The translations under genes were made by a program, and so were the position numbers. Below the pieces are notes generated by a model. It saw only the letters and a program-made list of their open reading frames with translations, had not been told where the DNA came from and made no database searches. This document shows, in pieces, positions 21,401 through 34,000 of a stretch of DNA of 64,000 nt (position 1 is its first letter; each line of letters starts with the position of its first letter). Source of the DNA: Chrysaora quinquecirrha (Eukaryota; Cnidaria; Scyphozoa; Semaeostomeae; Pelagiidae); assembly GCA_014526335.1 (NCBI GenBank), contig JACTAT010000188.1, positions 124,001 to 188,000 on the forward strand, read 5' to 3'.

Positions 21401-24400
21401 CAAAGTAATAGAGAAATCAAATTATGTTAGGAATGAAACCACTGTCCCGGCTATTTTGCAAGCATGAACAATATTGCAATGAACAATGAGACTAATTAAA
21501 ATGTAAACTTAAGGGTGGCTCCAACTAGACTCTATATACAAGTCGTTTGTAATTTGGCTATTGAATCGAATTGCTAGAAGCCAAAACAAACGATTTGTAA
21601 CTTTACAGGTCTTGAATTCGTCTTGGGCAACAACTTTTTTGTCGTCCCAATCAGATTGCAGGAAATTTTAATAGAGCAAATGATTGGTTGATCGATTCCT
21701 CCCACCTTTTTGGTCCTTTCAAATTTTGCTTCGCAAACAGGATTCACAGACTTGTGGTGTCAAACGGAGAAATTTAAGTGCTCAAGCTTGAAAATTAGTT
21801 CATTCCTAAGCAAGACAAACATTCTTGATTGCATTCGTAAACTTTTTTTTGCTTTAAAAATATGAATTCGGGAACATTTTCGGCTGGCAAGTAGAATATG
21901 GCCTAAAGCCCTGTCTACACTATACAAACTAACCCAGGTTCGCCCCGGGTTAAATTTAACCTAGGGCGAACCCAGTTTTGTCCACATTGGATTCGTTTCA
22001 TTTGAAGTGTGGACATGAACTGGGGCGAACCTGGGTTAAACAATATTACGCATGCGCAGAAAACATTCTTTTTCATGCAATCTAAAATGGCGGACTCGAA
22101 TGGTCAATTGGAGATGGGAAGCATGATTTTCAGTAGTATGAGACTTGTTTTTCTCTGTAAAGTCTTGTACTTTGCAACAAAATTAATGCAAGATAAAATT
22201 AGACAAGCAAGGCGTTCTCGAATGAATAAAATACTGACTGCGTCTCGAAGAAGAATTGAGCGATTTAAGCGATTCAGATTGGAGAGGAGGAGAAGATTGG
22301 AGTCGTCCTTGAAAGAAATTGCGGTTCTGGAATGTTTACAACCCGTCGAAGTCCAAAGAAAAATGTGGTGTAAGGTCAGAAGTGAAAACTGGTGGGACTT
22401 GATTGTCTTGCAGCATTTCGACGAAAAAGACTGGGTAGCAAACTTCCGTATGTCGAAGAGGACATTTGACTCGCTTTGCAAGGAAATTACTCCATTTCTG
22501 TGTAAAGAGGACACAATATTAAGAAAAGCCATTCCTGTCGAGAAAAGAGTTGCTGTGTCTCTTTGGAGATTAGCCACCAACTCCGACTATAGAACAATAG
22601 GACATCTTTTTGGAATTTCGAAGTCCAGCGTAGGTGCAATTGTCACAGAGTTCTGTGATGTAATGTCCGAAGAATTCCTGACTAAATACATCAGCATACC
22701 CACTGGGGACAACCTAAAGAAAGTTGTACATGAATTCAGAACAAAATGGGGCTTTCCGCAATGTTTTGGAGCTGTTGATGGTTCACACATCCCCATAAAG
22801 GCACCAGCAGATTTTCATGCAGATTACTACAATAGAAAAGGATGGTATTCCATCATACTGCAAGCAGTTGTAGATAGCTCATATAGATTTATTGATATTA
22901 ATGTTGGATGGCCAGGCAAGGTCCATGATGCCAGGGTCTTCTCTAATTCTGTAATTTACAACAAGATGCAGAGTCACAATCTTATGGATGATCACATTGA
23001 AGAAATAAATGAAGTTAGAGTGCCATTGTTTTTGGTTGCAGATGCAGCATACCCATTGCTTCCCTGGGTGATGAAGCCCTTTCCAGATAATGGACAGCTT
23101 ACACAAGAGAAATCCCATTTCAATTATCGTTTGAGCAGAGCCAGGATGGTAGTAGAGAATGCCTTTGGCAGATTAAAGGGCAGATGGAGGTGCCTATTAA
23201 AGCAAAACGAGGCAAGCATTCTGCAAATGAATAAAATTGTTGCCACATGCTGTATTCTACACAACATTTGTGAGAATAACAAAGAGACTTTTGATGAGGC
23301 ACTATGCAGTGGCCAACGACAGGCCACTATAACAAACCCATGTAGTACTCCAGATACAACACAGTCAGCCAGTGCAGAAAACATAAGGAATGCTTTGATC
23401 AACTATTGTTCTAAAAACACTTTTTAACACTTTATGAAATTTATAAAAACAAGACTGTTATATAGCCAAAAAAGAAGACTAGTTTGTGTTAATTAAAAGT
23501 TGTAGTAATATGGACTTTCTTCTCCATTATAATTGTTTCTGTTGTTATTTGTTTGGTTGGTAGGATGAACATTCATTGGATGTCTTTGATTGCCAAGGTT
23601 GTTTTGTGCTGCACCACCTGCCAGCATACCAATGCTTCCTGCTATTTGGGAAAACATATTCCCCATCATTTGCATCATCAGTAATTCATGATCCTTATCT
23701 TCCTTACGTCGCTTTTCCTCAATCTTTAATTCTCGATCTAGCCTAGCTTCTTCCAACTTGAAAAAACGATCATCAGACAATGCCTGCTGTTTATTCATCA
23801 TTTCAAGTGCACTAGACATAAACATTTCACTTCGTGTTCTCTTTTTTGTCTTTCCTCGCCTGGATGACAGTGTTTTAATGTTTTATCATCTTTTTTGGGG
23901 TTATCTGATTCATCTTTGGAATTTGTTTTGGGTTTCGTTGATGATGAAGTTGATGATGGTGCAGCATCAATACTCTTGGAAGTACTTCGTGGAGTTGATG
24001 TTGCTGTTGATGAGCTTAAAGGAGATAGAGGAGGAATCGACATGCTATCTAAGAGGTTTGCATCATCCTCATCATCCTCATCATAGCTCTCCAAATATTG
24101 ATCATCGTCAGCCGGTGTATCTGCTTTCTCAGACTCACTGTCTTCATTGCTGTTGACGTCTCCTGTATCCAGCACACATGGTGGCCTAGTTATAGGCCGA
24201 TCTCCCATCACTTGATCTACTTCGTTAAAAAACTCGAACGTTTTACGTCCTCTTCCTGACAAATTGTTATTGTCCTTTACTTTCTTATACGCCTGTTTCA
24301 ACTGCTTTATTTTCTCCCTTACCTGGACGTGGGACCGCACAAAACCATGTTCATTTTCTAGGCGTTTCGCCATCTTTTCATAAACATGCTTCTTCCTCGT

Positions 24401-27400
24401 GGAATTATCAAGTTGTTCTTGAATCTTCTCATCACTCCAAATAGATATCAAGCTAAGCACTTCTTCGCGGGTCCAGGTTGATCCACGGTTTGTTGATTTT
24501 GAAGATTCTGCCATGGCTTTACTACCAACAGTGCAATTGAAATTGCAATATTTTGTCAAGAAACTTTAGGACACTCTCCAACAGAGTTAGAAATTTTGGC
24601 GCCTAAAATGATGATATCTGCGCATGCGATGCGACGCGACACAAGGAAACTAACCCAGGTTCGCCCCAGGTTTGTGTCCACATTTGAAGATGCAGAACTA
24701 ACCTGGGTTCGACCCGGGTCGAACCCACCTCCGAAGTCGGGTTAAACTAACCCAGGTCGAACCCAGGTTAGTTGTGTCCACACTACGAAAATCTAACCTG
24801 GGTTAGCAAAAACCTGGGGCGAACCTGGGTTAGTTTGTATAGTGTGGACAGGGCTTAAGGTCTTGTCGGGCACTAAAACAACCTTAAATTCATATTATGA
24901 AAATGCAAAAAAGGTTTATAAATACAAAGACGAATGTTTCTTTTGCTTAATAATGAATTAATTTTCAATTTTTTAGCAGTAATGTTCTTCTTGGACACAA
25001 AAAGTCAGGGCACTTGTTGCCACGAAACACTGGTCAGCGAAGAGGTGGGAGGATGTAAACTCAAGACGAATTTTAGGACTGTAAAATTACAAGTCGCTTG
25101 TTTTGGCGTCCAGCAATTCAATTCAATAGCCAAATTACAATGGACTTGTGTAGCGAGTCTAGGCCCCAACTAGGATGCTGCTTGTGTTGGTATCTTCCGC
25201 GCTTCGGTGGGAAATAAGAATAGACGCAGTACCTTTTAGTATGGACAATAAGTTCAAAACTAGAATTCGAATGCCCTGGGACGACTCTGAAGATTTACTA
25301 GATGATATTAAACCAATCGTATGAAAGAAACCATTCACTTTAGAACAAATGATGTAAACTCAGCAAAGAACACGAAAGAAAACATGGAAAATGCTTTGAA
25401 TATAATTAGAGAGGAATCACCAGGTACAAAAGTTGCAATTTCGTTATGCACAATACGAAACGATCAACAAGGCAGAAGATTGCACCATGTAATAAGATTC
25501 TGAGCGACGTTGTAGCTATGAATGATTTTTCTATTAAAGACAATCAGAACATGGACGAGTCATGCTTGGGTAAGAAATGATGAACCTGGCATGAATGAAA
25601 CAATTAAAAGATTATCATTATAATTAACTAAATGATTTTTGGCCATTCGTCAGCTGTTGAAAATTGAATATCGATTATGCCACCAATACCATTGGCACAC
25701 AGCATTCTGAGTTTGTCATGCTGCTCTTATTGACGTTCATCCGCGTTACCGACGCCGTATTAAGGAACCCCCGCCTAGTAGTAAAATTTGCTTCTTGCTG
25801 CCAAAAAACAGTTTGATCCGTTCTGTTGTTTTCTTCCACTTTCCAAACACAATGGGAATGACACGATTGCTGGTAACTGAACCAAAACTGGCGGATTAAA
25901 TCTGGATGGAAGATGGGAATGAGAACATAATAGACAAGTGACACTAAATTCAATATAATCTGGAATACTTAATCAAGCGTCACATGTCGAAGTTAGTCTC
26001 TACTCTCCATCATGCGCCCTTTGCAATCGACAAACAAATAACATCCAAAAACAGTATTTGAAAGCAGAAAAAAACAACAACAATTTTGAGGGCCGAGAAC
26101 CTGGGTTTCGTTACAACAATTCTTGTCTCAAGCTATGAATTCACATGATCAAATTCGTCAAAAATTTTGCAAAGAAGTTAAATGAAAAATTACATACCCA
26201 TGTGCTGAATTCTCGCATATCATGTGACGTTGAATGTGATCCTGAAATTCTCTCCCTCCAAAAGCAGTCCTAAAAAAGTCACCACCGTGATTTCTGCGAG
26301 GTACATTGTATATAACTCCATGTGTCTCTATTGACAACTAAGGGAGTCATAACTTCTAATTAAAGAAATAACTACTTGCTTTTACTTTCAAAATTTTACT
26401 CTGAGGTGATAAGATTTTGTAAGGCTTCCTGTTTCGAGGGTTTTTTCCGTATCGCAGACTTCTCGGAGACTCGCAGAAAGTGGCTTCTTCTCGGATGCGA
26501 AATAAGGGGATTAAGACAAATATGTTTGACGTACTATGGTTCTGAACAACAGAACAGCCCCAAAAAAGACTCGTGTGGTGTTTCGTGGGCCCGACCCTGT
26601 CTTCCCTTGCTTGCTAAAAAAGTCAAGACTTGACCGAGTAAATCATATATCAAATTTATTATTTTCTTACTCCTTGCTGAAATATCTTCATATTTAAGTT
26701 CATAACAAAAAGTACGGTTTATCGTAGTATTTGTATTTTAACCCACGCACAAGCAAGGTAAATTCTTCCTGAAAACGGCAGCCCACAGAAAGACTGGAAA
26801 AACCTGCACAAAATTAACACAAAATGGAGGGATTTTGACATCTTTTGGGCTCCTTAGCATACGGGCCTGAAACATATTCTAGATTACTACAGGCAGGACA
26901 ACATTGATGGTTTAGTCTAAGGCGCTCTTGCAGTGTCCGTGAATGACGGAACGAATGGGACATTCTTTAAGGATCCTTACCATGTGCGGAAGACTACAGG
27001 GTGTTGGCTTAGGGGGCTGGATAACATGAATTTAACGACTAAATCGTACTTTTAAGTACATTTAACAATCTGCTCATCCAGATTACGATTTTTCTAGTGA
27101 AAATCATTCATGTGACCCTGTGTTTATTGTGCTACAAAACAATAGCAGAAACGATGGGAGAGGGGTTCTTTGCCAATTTTCAGCAAGACTGCGGTAGCTA
27201 CAATGCCTGCCAAAAGTCTTGGAACACTTGGACTATTTCCATTAAACTGGTAGCATTAGAAACCCCCCCCCCCCTCAAACAATGCTGATTTCCTGTGGTT
27301 TGGAATACCCCACGACAATATGCAATGGCTCTGCTGAAACCTCACACTGTACACCAATAGAACAACATTGCTTTGGGAGGAAGGGGCTGATTTTCTGTAC

Positions 27401-28025
27401 CTCCCATCAAGAAAAGAAGAGGAGTCATATTGTGGTGAAATTACGGGGGTGTTCCAAGGACTTTTGGCAGGTATGGTAGTAGAAATACGTAAAAACAGAT
27501 GTTTCTGAAGCACTCGTAAACTAAAAAACATAGGGGCACTATGGGCATGTTCGAAGAACGAATCTAGTTGAATATAGCTATTTCGAAAAATGATGAAAGA
27601 TGTTTATCGGTATGCACAACGATGACGATAATGATTATGATGATGATGATAATGGTGGTGGTTATGATGATGATGTTGATGACCACGATGATCACGATGC
27701 TGGTTGGTAGGGGTGATTGTGGTGATAGGGTGGGTGTGGTGATGGTGGTAGAGGTGGTTGTGGAGCTGAAGGGGTGATTGTGATGGTTGTGATTGGGGTG
27801 CTGGTTGTAGGGGTGGCTGTCGTTGTGGTGATAGGGGTGGTCGAGGTGATGGTTGTAGGGGTGGTTGTAGTGGTGGTGATAGGGATGGTCGTGGTGATGG
27901 TCGCAGGGGTGATTGTGGTGGTGGTACCGTTCCTTTAGAGGTTGCCGCAGCCACACCGTCAATGATGGTGATAGTAATCATGATTATGATGATGATGATG
28001 ATTATTATTATTATTATTATTATTA

Positions 28026-28074
<49 letters not shown>

Positions 28075-31000
28075 GACGATTTTCATGGTGAGGATGATAA
28101 TAATGACGATTTGTTTTGAAAACTGTTTTGAAATTGCCCCTCTTTGCAAAAACTCTTTGATAAATGTTGAGAATGCGTGAAATGTCGTTTACCAAACGAA
28201 GGTGGCAAGTTTCAAGTTCCATGAAGTAAACAAGTCACACAATCAACTTGTGTGAGAAAAAATAATTGTCACATGACCCCAGATTGGCAAAAGTGCTTGC
28301 AGGCTGCGACTGTGAACAACTAACCGTGAATTGCGCATCAATGGCCGAGACAATGTCACTAATGGTATTCTGGAGTCGACTTCTATTGTTACACGTTTTC
28401 CATTGTTCAAGTGTTGGTTAGTTAGTAAGTTAGTAAGTGTGTGAGCGAGTGAGTGACATCCACCCCATTCCAATATGTTCGAATTCTTCGAACATAATAA
28501 ACAAAGATTCTATGTCGAAATTTCTTCTCCATCGTAATTTATTCGTGACATAATCTCAGTAATAAACTCACCTGACAAAGTTGATAATTGAAGCAGTCAA
28601 GGCATTTATATCTGAGGACAAGAAAAAAACAGAATACTAAGATTAAGGCCCCAATTGAACTTGGAAAATGATTGCAAAACTATCAATGTCATTACGAAGG
28701 GCCAGTTCATTACCCCTATATCACCTGGAATAGAACGTCAAAAATTAAGAAAAATGTTATCTATGCTATATTTGCACGCATCAAGAACACTATAAACATC
28801 GTTAGCTCTCTAATCATTTAATCCAGGGCCTACAAATCTATTCTGGTATACCTCTCATGGAAAACTCAATTTACAGTGGCCATTCATGAAAAAGAAGGTG
28901 TTCCGAAAAAAGAACACGGTAAAGAAACCTTCTTAACAAAGTCCAAATTCAATTTTTGAGCATGAAATTTGGTACGCCTATTTTGGAAGGAATGAGAATT
29001 ATGCTGACATCAATTTATAATGCTTTACTTCAAGAATAACACTAGGAAGAGGAAAACTTTTGACACAGTATTTTTTTAGTCAACGCAAAGAGCAGTCAAT
29101 TGTGTACTTCAAAAAAGGCACAACTCGCCATAAACAATTTCGTAAGCGTCTAAATCATTCGTTTTTCAAACCCTTTGCCTGAATTAACCATTGGATGTAT
29201 CAATTTACCCTTGCTGTAACTTATTCCAGAAACAGAAATCCTCAATTGCATGAAATCTGCGTAAAGTTTCTGCACATGCTTCATTTAACATTGAAATTCA
29301 TTAGGCAATGTATTTTTGTGAAGATGAAATACTAAAATGTATCTATTACTCGCAAGAGTGTATGTACACAGTAAATGTTATGACAAAAACGTTTTGCCCT
29401 TGAAGCTACGGTTCGCAATTAAAAACAATTTCTAAAGCGGGTTACTTTTTTTGGGAAAACCCTATATATATAAGGTATAACTCTCATAAAACCACGTAGA
29501 TAGTCAGAAAATTAAGAAAAAGGATCATGCAGGTATTAGATGATAAAGACAATAAATAAATAGTGCTGCATAAAAAAAGCCACTCTCCTTACCTCAGTCC
29601 TGTAAATGGCTTCCTCCCACAGGCTTTGCACTGAACATCATGTTGCACTACCAAAAAAGGTATTTTAGAGAACAAACATCATAGCAAATCAGTTCCACAT
29701 AATGAAATTCACATAAAGGAGTGGTCAATATATGAAGACAACAATGTTATGGTAAATATATATCGTGTATTAAATTTCATTTTACTTTTATTGATATTAC
29801 TATTACGACAATGATAATTATTAATGTTTATTATTATTCTGATCATTATTGATTGGGGCTGCGTAGTAGCATAGCAATGTTTAAAAATTGCTCAAACCGG
29901 ATGTTCGTTCGTACCATCACAAGATGGGGGCGTGATCCTAATCACAAATAACGAGACTGCATTTCAATGCACTTCAAATTAACAATAGATTTTGAAAACA
30001 GAGAAATCTCGTGCAGAGGTGGAAATCCCAGCACACTTTTCAAGCAAACGAAAATATTCCACTGCTATTGCGAGACAATATTAGGGACACGCACAGTGCA
30101 ACGTCAGACGGAAAACCCTATGTGCGCAGAAATTTTTAGGACATGCTGATTGGTATAAATGGCGACCTTTTGACGATAGTTGTTGATAAATTTTGTAACT
30201 GACCAATCAGATGATTTGTTCACAAATGAAATAATCCAAGCATAGTAGGCAAAGAGAGAGCGCTATTTTGTCAATGAATTTTTATCATGGCGTGGCGGCA
30301 CAGAGAAAGCAGTATGGGAAAATACTCATCGGTTTTTTGGCCGCGCAGAAAATATACTCTATTTTGCAGTGAAAGATATTTTCAAGATCTTCTCATAAGA
30401 CATTTATCTAAAGCTGGTATTTGACACTCTGCTCATTATTCATTGATTCTTACAATATAGCTAACGAAATATTAGCCTTGACCAGATGGCACAGACCCTT
30501 CTTGGGCGTCGGGGTCTGAACTTATTATGTGCCTAATAAGCAAATCAACACCTCGTTGAGTGCCACTCAGCGGGAAAGAAAAAGAGAGAAGTATGAGGCC
30601 AGAAAGAAGTTGGGGCTAAAGAAAGAAGTTGGGGCCATCGATAAGTTTCTAGTGTGGGCTGCCTACAACCACGTAAGTCATTTAGTATAATTTAAAACAA
30701 AACATTCGTTGTACGACAATTGTATTCTGAGCAGGACAATATGTACTTAACACAAGACCGCATATTGTTTCTGTTCTTGATTTCGTTGGCGACTTGTTTC
30801 TCACTTTTAATCAACATACGCTTGGTTGTAACAAGTTGAAAAATTTATAACAAAACAAAAGAGCCTCAACTTGCATAGTTCGTAGATTTTTTCGTACGAC
30901 ACTGAGGATACTTTTTAAGTTCGTTTCGTGAATAGTAGACCACCGACATTATTATTATTATTATTTGCTGCAGACCTTGGACAAAACTCAAGGGCACCTT

Positions 31001-34000
31001 CCAGCCACAAATGGCAGTGTGCTTGGTTGTTTTTTTCTCTCACTTATTTGTCTTCTTTATTCTTTCTTAATCATATCGAAGATTCTTTTTATTAACCTTC
31101 CCATATCCTCTAGTTAATCCTGCATCCCATTTTGGGTCTGCAGTGTATTCCATGTGTCAACTCGTTGTTTATTATCATCAAAAATTGATGCGGTTCCTTT
31201 ACATTCTAGGATATATTGCTTAGCACTTTGACTCTTCTCAATGCAAAATTTGCATCTATAATTGGGGTTTCTCCAGTATTGCTTCGTTTGAGTCGGGTCT
31301 AGCACTCCCAGTCTAGGTCTTATTATTACACTAGCCAGTTTCCTTGGTAATCTAAGGTATGGTTTCGGTAAACCAGGCTCTATGCTATCTATGCATGATT
31401 CCTCATATTTTTCACTGTCATTTCTCTGATCTTTTATTGATTTTTTTATTTTTCGTCTTATCTTATAAATGACCAACCTTTTCCAACTACTCTGTCATTT
31501 CTTTTGCTTTTTTTAAGTCTATTTCTATCTCTGTTGCTAATTAAAACCAATCGAGTGTACCGTGGAAGATTATTAATAATTTGCTCTTTTAGCGTTTCTT
31601 TTGTCAAGTTGTTGGATTCTTCTCTATATCTGTGCCATATTATTAGTTTCCTTTTCATAAATTCAAAATGAATGGGCCAGATTCCGAATTCGTTCATTAA
31701 TGCAACTTTTGAAGTTGCCTGAGGCAAATTGCCAAAGTTGCTTAAAATATTCCTGATTTCTCTCTCCATGTTTTCCTCTTCACCTTTTGTGACTCCGAAG
31801 GAACTCAATTCGTATAGAATTTTGGGTAAATAACACTTTTTATATATTATTAACATTGTCTGAATGTACGCACTATTTAATGTTCTACTTTTGATCGTTA
31901 ACACCATTGCAGCCATCATATTTCTGGCATCATTCAATTATTTTTCCACATGGGCTGTATTGCTATTCTTACTATTAAAGGTGTACCCTAAAACCTTCTC
32001 CTCCATAACTTCTGTCAGTTCCCTATTATTGATTCTAGTTGTTTCCAACTTGGCTTTCCTCTTATTTGCTATGAGTACTTTACATTTCTTCTGTGACATA
32101 ATTATTCTATTATCTTTCGTACTTTTGTTGAAACTTGAGATCATCGCATGTTCGTCTTCTCCTTCGGAAACTAAAACGGTGATATTATCTTGCCATCCAA
32201 TCGCAGGAACCTTTTGCGTCTTCTAGTTCTTCCATAACTTTTGCTGCGTGCTGTGCATACAGGATGGCTGATAGCCCGCTCCCCTGTCTAATGGACTCCT
32301 CTACCTCAAAATAATCGCTGTCCTTTTCCTTGTCCAGTTTGATTCTTGCATTCAAATCTTCATTCATCCTCTGATCAAACCTAAAATATGTCCATGTATT
32401 TTCCTTTCGGCCAGATTTTTCATCACATCAGATTGCCACGCTTGATCAAAAGCTTTCTTAAGCAATGTTAGGGTGCAGGCTTTTGAGGAAGCCCTGCAGT
32501 TCTTGGCTGGCTAGTCATGTAGATAGTAGCAACAAATTTACAAGGGATGAATGTCTTACGGAGGTACAGTAATACAGATATAGGGAATTTGCAACTCTGG
32601 GAAATTTAAAATGGCAGAGTAAAAGGCCTGCAAGATTCAACATGTAATTATTGTCCGCTGTCCGACGCTGTTCCAGCAAGCTGATGATTAGTTAATAACC
32701 ATTGTTTGGATTCTACTAATGTCGGGCTGCAAATTATCGGTAGCGCGGGACTTTTTAGCTGAAGCAAGAAAAATGTAAGAAAATTCGAAAATTTCTGAGA
32801 TGGTATTGGGGAGCCTCTTAGAGGATTGAACTTTTTCTCTTTGCCTTGGGCAAGGTAAATATTATGATGGGTTTTAAAATAGCTTTCTCACTGATATTAA
32901 TTTCTATACCTCTATACACATATATAAACTTCTAAATTTTCATGCTAGGTTATCATTACTACTATTATTTTACCATTATTTTCACTATATTTCCATTTTT
33001 TTAAACCTTTAATTTGTGAAACAAACTGAAACAATTTCACTATAACTTAATTTGTAATTTACTTCAAAGAACATTGTACATACACACATGCACATACATG
33101 CTCAGACTTGGGATGACCTGTTGGGAATGATTAATATGTCATCAATATATTTGTCTTTTCTCTTTTGCTGTTCCTGCAATGGCTTTCGATTTCAATGTAT
33201 TTCTGATATTTAACTTTTGAGAGTATTGATGATAGACTACTAATGTTATTTTTTAGTATTTGTCACCAAATAAAATACCCTTTGAAAAGAGTGTGATAGA
33301 AAACTGTTGTCCTTTGTTTTTGAAACCAAGTAAAATACCTCACCAAATAGATCTAGTCTAAAACACCACACCAATGGGAACACCTATGAAAACCAGTGAA
33401 CACCGATGAACATGAATGAACACCAATGGAACACCAATGGAACACGAAGGAACACTGATGAACACCAATGGAACACTGATGAAAAACAATGAACACAAAT
33501 GGAACACCGATGGAATACGAACGAACACTAATGAACACCGATGAACACCGATGAAACACGAGTGAACACTGATGAACACCAATTTAACACCAATTGAAAA
33601 AATAATTGAACACTAAATATTTGCTTTAACTAACGAGACTTCATAATGAGAGTTTTTCTGGGTCTTGGCGAAGGAAATGTAGCCAAATTAAGGTGGGCGA
33701 CAGAAAAAGATAGAAGCCCCTTCTAAAAAAGGTTTTGTTGAAAATACACTTTATGAATAGGGTCAAGCTGGAAGTTCCTTCGTTGGGGAAGATAAGCGAC
33801 GGTAGGAAAAATTATGCTTCATTACCCCTACCCTACCTGCGGGTTGAGTGGAGGGTCTGTAGCCCCTGGAAAAGAAAATTTTCATTCTACGGTTTCATCA
33901 AAAAATAAAATTAAAAGAACCCAGATGTGCAGGAAGTTTGAGTTCATTTCTTTTTCCTGAGTTTTTCCAACAAAATATGCGAGACAAAGGCTAGTTAAAA

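Larger units (their letters stand above)
21907..24855 (+). mobile_element. PIF/Harbinger transposon, nearly intact, 2,949 bp
   Basis: The element has 40-base TIRs (AGCCCTGTC...GGTTCGCCCC) with a single mismatch between ends, and a perfect TAA target duplication at 21904-21906 and 24856-24858. PIF/Harbinger elements classically duplicate 3 bp (TWA). It carries the usual two genes, converging: a DDE transposase on plus (22087-23427) and a Myb/SANT-like DNA-binding protein on minus (23493-24514). The transposase frame is unbroken, so insertion is probably recent. Confidence 0.95.
21525..25164. mobile_element. Long-TIR element interrupted by the Harbinger insertion
   Basis: 21525-21624 and 25056-25164 are inverted copies sharing TTGTAATTTGGCTATTGAAT, GAATTGCT, GCCAAAACAA and TTACAG. 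Without the 2,949-bp Harbinger the element would be about 690 bp with no coding content, like a MITE or foldback element. Outer ends contain CCAACTAG on both sides; no target-site duplication was identified. Confidence 0.6.

Noticed and set aside
22104..22580. 158-codon minus ORF
   Set aside because: It is the antisense shadow of the Harbinger transposase.
27568..28222. ORFs of up to 181 codons rich in His, Ile or Tyr on both strands
   Set aside because: They are readings of GATGAT, GGTGGT and TTA simple repeats.
30525..30671. Plus-strand exon ending CAC|GTAAGT
   Set aside because: It lacks a credible acceptor or start and any recognised similarity. It is kept only as a note in the spacer entry.
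33353..33582. Cys/Val/Phe-rich ORFs resembling a repetitive secreted protein
   Set aside because: They are frames of the 10-12-base minisatellite A. The same type appears at 46.3 kb on the other strand.
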